From Pegoplata infirma (Eukaryota; Arthropoda; Insecta; Diptera; Anthomyiidae), in assembly GCA_963921195.1 (NCBI GenBank), contig OY992536.1, positions 111,130,778 to 111,194,777 of the forward strand: 64,000 nt of DNA, given 5' to 3'. Under the pieces are notes generated by a model, which was not told the origin of the DNA, made no database searches, and saw only the letters and a list, made by a program, of their open reading frames with translations. Position 1 is the stretch's first letter. Each line of letters starts with the position of its first letter. This document shows, in pieces, positions 1 to 10,215 of this stretch. A program made the translations under genes and the position numbers.

Positions 1-579
1 AAATGGAATGACAAAGTAAGTGTTCCTCCTTACCAAGAGACCAATGGGGTTTACCAATTTTTTAAATTAAAAATATATGTTTTGTAATAATTTTCTATTT
101 TTACAGGATGCTTTTAAATAAATTCGTGAAGCTATAGCGGATCCTTTACTTCAAGAAGAAGCGTAGGCAGCAGTCACTCGAGAAAATTGTACAAAAAGGG
201 TCAGTTGGTCGGTGGTAAATTAAATCCTACACAACATTTATTACATTAATATGGATTTATTCTGTGAAAATATTAAATTCAACAAATATACAAATTTTTA
301 CAAAAATTTATTGAAAATTTATTTTAGCATAAATGTGGTAATTTTTAGCATTATTTTTAGTCATCTTTTCTAATAATTTTGGAATATTTCACCATATCTC
401 TTTTGGTATATTTTACCAAGTTTTTACTTAAATAGCATTAGCATTTTCTTCAAAATTTTTTACATAAGTGTTTTGGCTAAATTACGAAAACTACTTCGTC
501 GGTTGTAGTTTTAGCATATTTTTGGTAAAATTATGCCAGATTTTTGCTCACTCCGACACAAGTTTTTTTTTGCGTGTAC
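1..579 (+). repeat. Family A inverted-repeat element, partial copy cut by window edge
   Basis: This is the right-hand part of an element seen again at 8512-10013 (same orientation) and 5750-7573 (inverted). It ends in the family terminus gacacaagtttttttttgcg followed by tgta. Its segment around 225-245 lacks the insertion found at the matching place in the inverted copy, so it serves as an empty-site reference. No transposase is visible, so it is a non-autonomous DNA element of unknown superfamily. Confidence 0.7.
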
Positions 580-1100
580 ATTACATTGACAAAGGTTTAG
601 GCAAAGATAAATAAGTTTCGGTCTGGAATTTAAATTAACACATTGGAAATATGAACACACGGCAGCAGTTTCTTCGTCTTTAATAAATTCATTCCCTTTT
701 TGTAAGTTTATTATTTTGTAATTTTTTTGTTTATTATAGTAAACATTTTTTAAGTTTTTAAAATATTAACATATTCCTTTTAATAAAAAAATATAATTTC
801 AAAAATAAAAATAATATTTATGGATATTTTATTTTTTGAAAGGGTAGAAAAATTTAGTAAAATTGATAAAATATCGTAGAATCAACGAAAATCATTTTGT
901 TAAATTGATGATATTTATTCAAATTGAATAAACTATTTTATTCAAATTGACGAAAATAATTCTGTTAATTTGACGAAATTTCGTCAAATTTATCTCAAAT
1001 ATAAATTAACGAAAATTTTATTCAAATCAACACCCCTGTTTTGTTAGCTGTATAATGATTGTTCTTTCGTCAAATCAACATGCTTTTTCGTAAATATTAC
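580..1100. other. AT-rich spacer with aaattgacgaaa-like repeats
   Basis: No gene is visible. From about 880 to 1075 short variants of tcaaattgacgaaat recur in direct orientation, a degenerate simple repeat. The rest is A/T-rich without recognisable structure. Confidence 0.4.
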
Positions 1101-2906
1101 TGCCGTATTTGGTTCGGTGTAACTACAATTTCGGTCGTTTTTGTATGAAAAAATCTCAAACAACTTTTTTTTGTAGTAGTTTCAAAAAATAAATACAAAA
1201 AATATACTACACTGCAGCAATAGTTGATTTATGTAGTTGTTTTTAGTTTTTTTTTCTAAAAACTTGTTTTTTTCTAGAAATTTTTATTGCAAACGAATGT
1301 GTCGAACGAGTTGGTCGTGCGGGATGCGGAAGGAATTATTTTTATACCAAATAAATAATATCTAAATAAATTAAATTACAATTAATTAAATTTAATTATA
1401 ACAAAAAATATGTTTTTGGAAAAATATTCTTGAGCGAAAGAAAATAAGTGGATAAATGAGATAGCAAGTGTGTATAATATAGCCAGAGATGCCAACTATT
1501 TGAGAGCAAAACGCGCACAAAAATTTTATAAACGGGTAAAAACGCGTAAATTTGTTTGAAAAAAAGGGTAAAAAAGCACTGGACTGTTTTTGTAAATAGA
1601 TAAAAAAGTAAACAAATAATATTTTTATTCAAACCAAATTTTTTATAAGTTTGTTGGTTAAAATATTGAGCAACCGATAAAAATCGTTTTACAATTTTAC
1701 ATGGTCTGCATTTTCCGCTTCAAAAGCCAAATTTAGTCTTTGAACTTCACCCAGAACAGAATTCAAATATTAAGCCAAAATATAAAAAAAACCTACAAGG
1801 AATGGCGTTTTTTTAGAAGTTGGTTTAGTTCTTCAAGGGAAAATATTTTCCCCTTAGTCCGATTTGCCCATTTTTTCCGAACTTAATACGACCAATGGTC
1901 ATTGACCATAATAATATATTCGTTCCATTTTTTAGTTTGAACTGCATACTGCTTTTCACAGACAGACAGGCAGACAGACAGACAGACGGACATTCAAAAA
2001 ATGTCTTTGAATCGATCATAAATCAGTAAAATATATACTTTGTGAAGTCTCCGACTAATGTTTCGACGCGTTACACTCGAAATATACTTTGTTTGGAGGC
2101 TATAAAAATTTATTTTAAAAAGCACTAAAAGCACCAACTGAAAATTTAAAAAGCACCAATTTAGTGCGTTTTTCTAATTTCGCACTAGGCCAAAAATTTT
2201 CGCGTTTTGACACATCAAAAAGCACCAGATCTAGCGCGAAAAGCACTAAGTTGGCATCCCTGAATATAGCGCTCACATAAGCGTGCGTAAAAACCAATCG
2301 GAAAAAAACAAAAAATTTCTTGTCGGCTTGGTTGCCTGGCTTTCTTTTCTTTGTATACACAACAGAACAGGTACATACTTTTTTGAAACATTGCAAATTA
2401 ATTTTTTTTTTTATAAATCAATTTTGCCAAAGCATTTCGTTTTTTTTTTATTCCAGACAAATTTTGATCAGTAGCGGTGAAAATTTAAAATGAACTATTA
2501 AAAAAACAAAGGTAAATACAATCAATTTATTTTGTTAAACATTTTATTAATATAATTTTTTTCTTCTATAATTCCAGATAAATACACCAAAAAATTTTAA
2601 TTTCATGTCGAAATTCTATACAACCAACTGAAATGTATTGCTTTTTAAATAAATAAATAAAAATCAATCACTTAAACGTTTAAGAAATTTTTTAAATAAA
2701 ATTTCAGGCAAGTGTAGTAAAAACAACTGTATACTGTCTTGTGTAGTAGTTTTTACTACATTTTGTAGTTGAAAATCAATAGTTAAAAACAACAACATGT
2801 TCAGTTGTTTTTACCGTAATATGTAATATGTACATTTTCAACAACAAAATGTAGTCAAAACAACTGTCTTTTGCAGTAGATTTTACCGACATACTTTTTT
2901 GAGTGC
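1100..2906. repeat. Family B-like repeat, interrupted and degraded
   Basis: The segments 1120-1260 and 2700-2906 match parts of the family B repeats at 3193-4077 and 6098-6606. They share the motif tgtagttgttttt with variants and a right end like cataattttttgagtg. A hAT-type element (1484-2262) and further unassigned DNA (2271-2700) lie between the two parts. The left end is not clear. Confidence 0.4.
1484..2262. mobile_element. Non-autonomous hAT-type element with 8-bp target duplication
   Basis: The ends are cagagatgccaact on the left and agttggcatccctg on the right, an imperfect 14-bp terminal inverted repeat. Both sides are flanked by the 8-bp direct repeat AATATAGC (1476-1483 and 2263-2270). 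An 8-bp duplication with a CAG...CTG terminus is typical of the hAT superfamily. No transposase reading frame is evident in its 779 bp, so it is non-autonomous or a deletion derivative. A tetranucleotide run of cagacaga type lies near 1960-1990. The element at 46382-47800 has closely related ends. Confidence 0.8.
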
Positions 2907-3190
2907 AGACTTTTTATACGAAATTTAAAATTAAACTTAAATTATTAATTATATTTTTATTTAAAATCGCGTTGTTTAATATTATTTCGTCGTTTTAATT
3001 ATGTAAAATAATTTGAGGTTATAGAAAATGTTAGTGTGAGAAAATTTGGTTAAATAGTTGTTCACTCTTTAGTGGAAAAAATCGGTAGAAAACTTTCTTG
3101 TAGGAAATTTCCTCTAAAGTTTTCTATAAAGGGTGAAAACCGCTATTGTTCTTCTTTATTTCTTTCTCATTACGTTGAAATAAATACGAA
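2271..3190. other. Repeat-rich spacer, no gene
   Basis: AT-rich DNA. It includes the right part of the family B-like copy (2700-2906). From 2907 to 3190 I see nothing that I can assign. Confidence 0.4.
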
Positions 3191-3192
3191 TA

Positions 3193-4077
3193 CACTCAAA
3201 AAATTATGTTAGTAAAATCAACTGAAAATGTCAGTTAAAATAACTACTTTGTAAGTTGTTTTGGGGTCAACTACTTTTTCAGTTAAATCAACTAACAATG
3301 TTAGTTATTTTAACTGACAAAAAACAACTGACTTATGTAGTAAAAACTACTTACATTTGTAGTCAAAACAACTAAAATGTAGTAAAAATAAAATAATCAA
3401 TAAATATTTTTTTTTCAAAAAATTTTTCAGAAAAAAATTTGAAGACCAATTTTTTCAAAGTTTTTTTTTTTTTTAAAAAAAGTTGTGAAAAATAAAAAAA
3501 AAAAACAAAAATTTATTTTTATTTTTTGGAAAAAAAAACTTTGAAAATTTTTCAGAGATAAAAAAAATAAAATTAACTACTTTAAATAACTGTTACTACA
3601 TCACAATACTTTTTTGTTAGTTATTCAAAAAAAACTACTTAAAATAACTAACAGAAATAGTTGTTTGATATTTTTCATACAAAAACAACTGACTTTGTAG
3701 TTGAAAACAACATACTACCACAGACTAATACAGACTCGACATAAGTGACAGGTGTCAAAAAAGTAGTTCTGAACCATATGGTGAATATTTTCAAATTATT
3801 CTACGAATTAGGTTAGAAAGAGAAAACTGATATAACGGGCCATAAGAAAAATGGATGCCACATCGGTTTTTGTTGTTTCACTCACTCCTAAGTCGTAGAA
3901 AGTGTTGCCATGTTAGCGTAAAACGGACTAAAAAACGCTGTGTTTTCTCCTAAAATCGCTTAGTTTTTCCCCATTTTTTCTTATAAAACTCTACTGTCGA
4001 GTCTGTATTTAGTCTGTGATACTACTGTAAAATATACAAACAACTAACATGTAGTAACTTACATAATTTTCTGAGTG
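3193..4077. mobile_element. Family B inverted-repeat element with TA target duplication
   Basis: The termini are cactcaaaaaattatg and cataattttctgagtg, an inverted repeat of about 16 bp, flanked by TA at 3191-3192 and 4078-4079. The interior is built of repeated aacaactgacttgtagt-like motifs on both strands. There is no coding capacity. A 300-bp element is inserted at 3719-4018. The TA duplication is what Tc1/mariner-type and some other TA-specific transposases leave, but the family cannot be assigned from this alone. Confidence 0.65.
3719..4018. mobile_element. 300-bp MITE nested in family B copy
   Basis: The ends cacagactaatacagactcg (left) and cgagtctgtatttagtctgtg-type (right) form an inverted repeat of about 23 bp with one indel. 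The 7-bp direct repeat ATACTAC lies immediately outside both ends (3712-3718 and 4019-4025). It is non-coding. The host sequence continues with family B motifs on both sides, so this insertion is younger than the family B copy. Confidence 0.75.
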
Positions 4078-4084
4078 TATATGT

Positions 4085-4203
4085 GGATTACTCAATGCTC
4101 CGTTATAAAATAACTCTCCGTTAAATTTAACTTTTTCATACAAATTTTGACATAAGGCTCCGTTAAATCAGCAGTTAGCAGCTAACTTTTCATTGAGTAA
4201 TCC
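4085..4203. repeat. Short inverted repeat (~119 bp)
   Basis: ggattactcaatg at the left and cattgagtaatcc at the right are perfect inverted 13-mers. The interior holds two copies of ctccgttaaat-like sequence. It is probably a small MITE; no clear target duplication is seen. Confidence 0.5.
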
Positions 4204-4390
4204 GCCCTATGAATATTTGATGTTTGTACACACAAAAAAATATTTTACCAATAACTTGGGAGGATATGCGTTTTTAAAGTTTTTTGCATTAATTATGAAT
4301 AATTTTGTAACATTTTACCAAGTTTTTGCATAATTTTTGTTAAGGTTTGTAAAATTACACAAGGTTAAATACTCTTATGAATATTTTCTA

Positions 4391-4620
4391 AACTGAAGTT
4401 TTTATTTATTTCGGTTTGAGTCCATATTAATTATTTCTGAGAAATAATTATTTTTGTTGTACCATGAGAAAATCTGAAAAAATTAATTGACAACACAGGC
4501 TAAGTGGAGATGTCGACAGCTTTCGGAAGAAGCCACCCTTCCTTCGTCAGCACTCTTCGATTGTCACTGTAGGTGTGTAAGATTAAGATCAGCTATTTAA
4601 ACGTACATTAAGGTGAAAAA
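4391..4620 (-). repeat. Direct repeat copy 1 of hammerhead-bearing unit
   Basis: It begins aactgaagtttttatttatt and ends aggtgaaaaa, and matches 4904-5133 except for scattered substitutions. It contains the palindromic stretch attatttctgagaaataat next to the ribozyme. Confidence 0.8.
4489..4565 (-). ncRNA. Hammerhead ribozyme motif, type I, copy 1
   Basis: Read on the minus strand, the 77 nt show the conserved core CUGACGA, then a stem II of GGAAG paired with CUUCC, then GAAA. Helix III follows: A-U and G-C next to the core, one C.U mismatch, U-A, G-C and a UCGA loop. The cleavage triplet is CUC, with the predicted cut between + positions 4507 and 4506. Helix I is closed by GAGUG/CACUU near the core and by GACAA/UUGUC at the outside, with an internal loop between. 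Deviations are one extra A between the core CUGACGA and stem II, and the helix III mismatch. The ends open through stem I, hence type I, the type known from Penelope-like elements. Activity is inferred, not shown. Confidence 0.7.
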
Positions 4621-4903
4621 GCGAACGGGAATTATATCACATTTCATTACCCATATGTTACGTTTAGCACGAACTTAATGAATCTATTTTTAACTTTTTC
4701 CAACACAGTTGTAATTTCTTACACTGTAGTAGATTTTCTCAGAGTTGCAACCCTTAGTAGGACTTTTCAAGTCTTGAAAAATGTCCGTTAGGTTTGAATT
4801 TATATTTCGAATTTCTAATTCTTAGAAATATTACTAAATTGCATTGTACCTTATGAGTTGAGTTTTAATTCTGTTTTATATATTGTTGGACTTTATATTT
4901 TAT

Positions 4904-5133
4904 AACTGAAGTTTTTATTTATTTCGGTTTGAGTCCATATTAATTATTTCTGAGAAATAATTATTTTTGTTGTACAATGAGAAAGTCTGAAAAAATTAAT
5001 TGACAACACAGGCTAAGTGGAGATGTCGACAGCTTTCGGAAGAAGCCACCCTTCCTTCGTCAGCACTCTTCGATTGTCACTGTAGGTGTGTAAGATTAAG
5101 ATCAGCTATTTAAACGTACATTAAGGTGAAAAA
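4904..5133 (-). repeat. Direct repeat copy 2 of hammerhead-bearing unit
   Basis: Second copy of the 230-bp repeat at 4391-4620, offset by 513 bp. The few differences lie outside the ribozyme core. Confidence 0.8.
5002..5078 (-). ncRNA. Hammerhead ribozyme motif, type I, copy 2
   Basis: The sequence over all 77 nt is identical to the copy at 4489-4565, including both closing segments of stem I. Two cleavages on a minus-strand transcript would release a 513-nt RNA, the size of one repeat plus spacer. Confidence 0.7.
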
Positions 5134-5264
5134 CTTTTATCAGCAACAAGCAAAAACTTGGTAAAATGATGCTATTTTTTGCATAATATATGCAAAAAAC
5201 TTTAAAAACGCATATCCTCCCAAGTACTTGGTAAAAATTTTTTTGTGTGTACAAAGTTTATTTA

Positions 5265-5553
5265 GGCCTCTGTTCCAAAAAAAGTAATTCACATAAAAAA
5301 TGTGAAAATGTAAATTTCCGAATTTTTTTGGTGTTCTAGATTTCACATCCGAATTTCTTTTTCGTTTTGTTTCACAAAAATAAAATTTGGTGAAAGTAAA
5401 ACGAATGCACTTTTTTCCTTATAATTTTTTAAATTTTAATTATTTGATTTCAACTTCGAATGAAAACGCAATCAACAAAACACTAAACTTGATTTCATGT
5501 GATTCGGAAATTTTCATGTGAATTGAAAACTTGTGAAAGACAGAACAGATGCC
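5265..5553. mobile_element. Family E 289-bp MITE (copy 1), Harbinger-like
   Basis: The ends are ggcctctgttcc and gaacagatgcc. The flanking 3-bp direct repeat is TTA (5262-5264 and 5554-5556). Two other complete copies of exactly the same length occur at 48059-48347 and 49567-49855. A 3-bp TTA/TAG-type duplication fits PIF/Harbinger elements. It is non-coding. Confidence 0.8.
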
Positions 5554-5556
5554 TTA

Positions 5557-5749
5557 TTTTTATTTTTTGGAAAAAAACTAAAAATTTTTCAGAGGTAAAA
5601 AAATAAAATCAAATACTTTAAATAACATTTACTACATTACAGTTCTTTTTTGTTAGTTGTTCAAAAAAACGACTTAAAATAACTAACAAAAATAGTTCTT
5701 TGATATTTTTCATACAAAAACAACTGACTCTGTAGTTGAAAACAACTAA
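5557..5749. repeat. Family B fragment
   Basis: This stretch matches about 3520-3710 of the family B copy, including aaaacaactgac and tgtagttgaaaacaact. It is cut at its right end by the family A element that starts at 5750. Confidence 0.6.
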
Positions 5750-6097
5750 CTACACGCAAAAAAAATCTGTGTCGGAGTGAGCAAAAATCTGGCATAATTT
5801 TACCAAAAATATGCTAAAACTACAACCGACGAAGTAGTTTTCGTAATTTAGCCAAAACACTTATGTAAAAAATTTTGAAGAAAATGCTAATGCTATTTAA
5901 GCAAAAACTTGGTAAAATATACCAAAAGAATTATGGTGAAATATACCAAAATTATTAGAAAAGGTGACTAAAAATAATGCTCAAAATTACCACATTTATG
6001 CTAAAATAAATTTTCTATAAAATTTTTGTAAAAATTTGTATATTTGTTGAATTTAAAATTTTCACAGAATAAATCCATATTAATATAATAAATGTTG

Positions 6098-6606
6098 CAC
6101 TTAGAAAATTATTGCAGTTACTACATGACGGTCATTTGTGTAGTAAGTAGTAGTTGTTGTTTTCAACTACAATTTCAGTTGTTTTTGTATGAAAAATCTC
6201 AAACAATTGTTTTTTGTAGTCGTTTTAAAAAACAAATACAAAAAATTACTACATTGTAGTAACAGTTGTTTTATGTAGTTGTTTTTAGTCTATAAAAAAT
6301 TTATAAATTTTCTAGAAATTTTTAGAAAAACGGATGTGCAGGAATTATTTCCAAATAATTTTATCCGTTTTTAAAGTTTACAATTTTTTTTTATAATAAA
6401 AAAAATCAGACAATTTGAGTTACAGTAAAAACAACTGTAATTTGAAGTAGTTTTTACAGTTTTTTGTAGTTGTTAATTAATAGTTAAAAACAACAACAAT
6501 TTTTGGTTGATTTTATTGTAAAATGTAGTGGACGCCTAAACAACAACAAATGTAGTAGTTTTAACTGTCTTTGGTAGTGGAATCTACCGTCATAATTTTT
6601 TGAGTG
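6098..6606. mobile_element. Family B element inserted in family A copy
   Basis: It starts cacttagaaaattattg and ends cataattttttgagtg. The host family A sequence in copies 1-579 and 8512-9789 is uninterrupted at this point, and TG is duplicated at the junction (6096-6097 and 6607-6608). This gives a direct empty-site comparison inside the window. Confidence 0.7.
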
Positions 6607-6616
6607 TGTGTAGGAT

Positions 6617-6622
<6 letters not shown>

Positions 6623-6655
<33 letters not shown>
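6623..6655. repeat. (TA)n microsatellite
   Basis: An uninterrupted run of TA dinucleotides. It replaces about 30 bp of sequence that the other family A copies have at this place. Confidence 0.9.
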
Positions 6656-6657
<2 letters not shown>

Positions 6658-7573
6658 CAATTTTCTCCAGTGACTGCTGCCTACGCTTTTTCTTGAAGTG
6701 AAGGATCCGCTGTAGCTTCACGAATTTATTTAAAAGCATCCTGTAAAAATAGAAAATTATTACAAAACATAAATTTTTAATTTAAAAAACTAGTAAACCC
6801 CATTGGTCTTTTGGTTAGGAGGAACACTTACTTTGTGATTCCATTTGTAACTCATCAAAACAGGTCTGGACTCCATTGGCTTTGCTATATAAATGAGTTT
6901 TTGGGTTTTAATTTTATAACTAAAGGGAGGACTGGTGCCCACGCTCTTTATTGTAGTGAAGGATTCGCCATAGCTTCAAAAATTTATTTAGCTGTACCCT
7001 GTAAAAATAGAAAATTATTACCAAAAACTAATTTTTAACTAAAAATCTATTAAACCTTATTGGTGTCTTCGGAATAGGGGTATACTCACTTTATCATTCC
7101 ATTTGTAATTCATTGAAACAAACGTCTGGGACTCCATTGGTTTTGCTAAATGAATGGTGTTTTAAGTTATGACAGCAAAATTAACTTTAGCATTTTTTTA
7201 TCTTACATTTATTTATCTTTAAAAAAAACTAATTATTTATTTTTATTTATTAATTTATTTTAATTTTATTTATCAATTTCCTTTTTACATTTTTATAACA
7301 CAAAAAATAAACGAAGCACGCACACAAAAATACAAAATGAAAATGGCAGTCTGTTTTTGTTTTTGTTGTTGTTTTCTTTCGATAAATTTTTGTGCAAGTA
7401 ATTTGCGTTATTGTGCAAGCTACTTGGTTATTTTACATAAAAAACTAATTATGTTACTTTAACATCGACAAGCATAATTTTAGCAAAAATTTGGTAAAAA
7501 ATTTTTTTTGGTATGAAAAAAATTTTACCAAGTAGGATTGCTCAATCTGACACAGATTTTTTTTTGCGTGTAG

Positions 7574-8511
7574 TTTCCAACTCCTCTTCATCCATGCAAC
7601 TTCGGCAAAAGTAATTCGACGGCACATTTAACCGCTCTGCGTGCTTCCCTATAAAGGCTCTCATACATTTCAAACAAATTGGATGACTTGTTGGATGACC
7701 AATGTAATTTTTCTCGTGTATGGGGCTGTCGGAGCAGAGTCATAGAGTAGTACAACAAATGGCGTTTGAAAAAGTAGTAAACAAAAACCATATGGTATTG
7801 TTTACGAAATTTTATCACAAATCGAAATGTGAGCGAGATGGAAGATACCAGTTTTACAGTGAGAATCCAGATTGTTTTTTGTCTCTCTTTGCTTTACGTT
7901 TGAACTTTAGTTTGGCATTGCCAGAATTTTCCAATTATCTTTCGTGATGCCAGATCTACAAAACGGTCGATGGATTACTATGTCACTATGTGTCGGAGGT
8001 CGGATGGCTGGTCGGATGAAAAATCAAAAAGTTTTGATTTTTCGATGGTCGGATGAAAAGTTGGATGACATGTCGGATGGTGTATTGACTTGTCATCCGA
8101 CCGTTGTACGAACAGAGACGTTTTAATTCATTATTTGTTATTGTTTTTCTCAAAGTGATGTTTTTGTATAAAACAATGATGCCAAAAAGTAAATTTTAAC
8201 CTAAATATATTAAAAAAACATAAAAAAGAGTTGAAAAATAAAAAAAATATTTATGTTACTCCTTCAAGAATTCTAACAAAATGAGCGGTCATCCAACATG
8301 TGTATACATTTGTCGGATAAGTGTATTTTGAAAATATTTTTTCGTCAACTAACAAGTCATCCAACATGTATTGTGTCTCTGGGCGGCTTAAGACAGTGTC
8401 CGGTAATTATAGAAACCACCGTCGAAATCTCTCCTCTTGGAAGCGATATCAGCTCACTGTGCGCCCCTGATTAAGAGAAGGCCAAATCAGTCGTGTTGTC
8501 TCACACATGTT
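7574..8511. other. Spacer between two inverted family A copies
   Basis: No confident gene. From 7680 to 8360 the motif ttggatgac/cggatg and its complement catccaac recur on both strands, and aaaaatcaaaaagttttgatttttc is a local hairpin near 8022. A minus-strand stretch near 7590-7710 reads as a leucine- and arginine-rich 30-residue segment that could be a coding relic, but I do not recognise it. Confidence 0.35.
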
Positions 8512-10013
8512 CTACACACGCAAAAAAAAAATCTGTGTAAGATTGAGCAATCCTACTTGGTAAAACTTTTTTCATACCAAAAAAAAATTTTTACCAAATT
8601 TTTGCTAATATTATGCTTGTCGATGTTAAAGTAACATAATTCATTTTTTATGTAAAATAACCAAGTAGCTTGCACAATAACGCAAATTACCTGCACAAAA
8701 ATTTATCGAAAGAAAACAACAAAAAAAACAAATACAGACCGCCATTTTCATTTTTTTTGTGTGCGTTGTTTGTTTATTTTTGTGTTATAAAAACGTAAAA
8801 AGGAAACTGATAAATAAAATAAAAATAAATTAATAAATAAAAATAAATAATTAGTTTTCTAAAAGATAAATAAATGTAAGATAAAAAAATGTTAAAGTTA
8901 ATTTTGCTTTCATCACTTAAAACACCATTCATTAAGAAAAACCAATGGAGTCCCAGACGTATGTTTCGATGAATAACAAATGGAATGATAAAGTGAGTAT
9001 TCCGAAGACACCAATAAGGTTTAATAGATTTTTAGTTAAAAATTAGTGTTTGGTAATAATTTTCTATTTTTACAGGGTACTGCTAAATAAATTTTTGAAG
9101 CTATGGCGAATCCTTCACTACAATAAAGAGCGTGGACACCAATCCTGGCTTTAGGTATAAAATTAAAACCTAAAAACCCAAAGCCAAGGGAGTCCATACC
9201 TGTTTTGAGTTACAAATGGAATGACAAAGTATGTGTTCCTCCTTACCAAGAGATTAATGGGGTTTACCAATTTTTTAAATTAAAAATTTATGTTTTGTAA
9301 TAATTTTCTATTTTTACATGTTGCTTTTAAATAAATTCGTGAAGCTATAGCGGATCCTTTACTTCAAGAAGAAGCGTAGGCAGCAGTCACTCGAGAAAAT
9401 TGTACAAAAAGGGTCAGTTGGTCGGTGGTAAATTAAATCCTACACAACATTTATTACATTAATATGGATTTATTCTGTGAAAATTTTAAATTCAACAAAT
9501 ATACAAATTTTTTCAAAAATTTATTGAAAATTTATTTTAGCATAAATGTGGTAATTTTTAGCATTATTTTTAGTCATCTTTTCTAATAATTTTAGAATAT
9601 TTCACCATATCTCTTTTGGTATATTTTACCAAGTTTTTACTTAAATAGCATTAGCATTTTCTTCAAAATTTTTTACATAAGTGTTTTGGCTAAATTACGA
9701 AAACTACTTCGTCGGTTGTAGTTTTAGCATATTTTTGGTCAAATTATGCCAGATTTTTGCTCACTCCGACACAAGTTTTTTTTTGCGTGCACGTACCAGA
9801 AATGCATAGATTTTTCTGTTAACAAATGTCACTTGATTTTTTGTTAATGTATTTACATCGATTTTATTTAAATAATACTGTAGACATTACTTTTTGATTG
9901 ATCTCTAACATAATTGTTAAGGGAAAATGCTTAACAATTATGTCTACGATGCGTTAACATAAAACAACTGACGTTTGTTAACAGAAAAATCTATGCTTTT
10001 CTGGTACGTGTAG
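8512..10013 (+). mobile_element. Family A inverted-repeat element, copy A2
   Basis: It starts ctacacacgcaaaaaaaaaa and ends ctccgacacaagttttttttt plus gcgtg. The final tag of the terminus is separated from it by a 221-bp insertion (9790-10010). It lacks the family B insertion of copy A1. Together with A1 it forms a large inverted pair around 8040. Confidence 0.7.
9790..10010. mobile_element. 221-bp MITE inserted in the end of family A copy A2
   Basis: The ends cacgtaccagaaatgcatag and ctatgcttttctggtacgtg are inverted copies that continue for about 40 bp (tttttctgttaacaaa and its complement). It sits inside the last bases of the family A terminus. A second internal palindrome is built on cataattgttaag. 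Confidence 0.75.
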
Positions 10014-10215
10014 AACTTGTGTCACACGTCCAATGAAAAGAGTAGTTTTTTTAAATTTTTTCAAAACACAAAAATTACATCCGTATGTCAAAATTTTCCT
10101 CTCCGTATTAAAATAAAGTCTGTCCGTATTTGTATGTTGAGTGTTTAGACGCTGAAAAATATTCTCTCCGCATGAATTTCTGACAGGTCTTTTTACAAGT
10201 CTGCTAATCTAAATG
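10014..10215. other. Unassigned spacer
   Basis: No gene and no clear repeat structure. The stretch near 10190-10215 (acaagtctgctaatctaaa) resembles one near 47605, which points to a shared dispersed repeat. Confidence 0.3.

Larger units (their letters stand above)
4391..5133 (-). mobile_element. Retrozyme-like / Penelope-terminal-repeat-like dimer
   Basis: Two direct repeats of 230 bp (4391-4620 and 4904-5133) are nearly identical and offset by exactly 513 bp. The 283 bp between them have no coding capacity. Each repeat holds a hammerhead ribozyme motif on the minus strand at the same relative place. Tandem hammerhead-bearing repeats are known from Penelope-like retroelements and from small non-autonomous retrozymes of animals and plants. 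No reverse transcriptase is present here, so this would be a non-autonomous copy or the terminal-repeat dimer of a Penelope-like element. The assignment rests on the ribozyme fold and the repeat architecture. Confidence 0.6.
4226..5252. mobile_element. Foldback element with ~60-bp inverted termini
   Basis: The left end gtacacacaaaaaaatattt and the right end are inverted copies of each other over roughly 60 bp with a few mismatches. Both arms contain cttgggaggatatgcg and gtttttaaagttttttgcat. They also carry the motif acttggtaaaat that occurs in family A. Its centre is occupied by the hammerhead-bearing direct repeats (4391-5133), which appear to be inserted in it. Confidence 0.6.
5750..7573 (-). 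mobile_element. Family A inverted-repeat element, copy A1
   Basis: The termini ctacacgcaaaaaaaatctg and cagatttttttttgcgtgtag form an inverted repeat of about 25 bp. It runs in the opposite direction to the copies at 1-579 and 8512-10013, matching them through segments such as gactgctgcctacgc. It carries an inserted family B element (6098-6606) and a (TA)n run beside it. Two related internal blocks (6665-6850 and 6930-7110) hold degenerate copies of tagcttca...aatttattta and ggaggaacact-like sequence. No transposase frame is seen. Confidence 0.7.

Noticed and set aside
4391..5133. LTRs of a very short LTR retrotransposon (TRIM type)
   Set aside because: The repeats do not start with TG and end with CA, no primer-binding site or purine tract is seen, and the hammerhead motif gives a better explanation.
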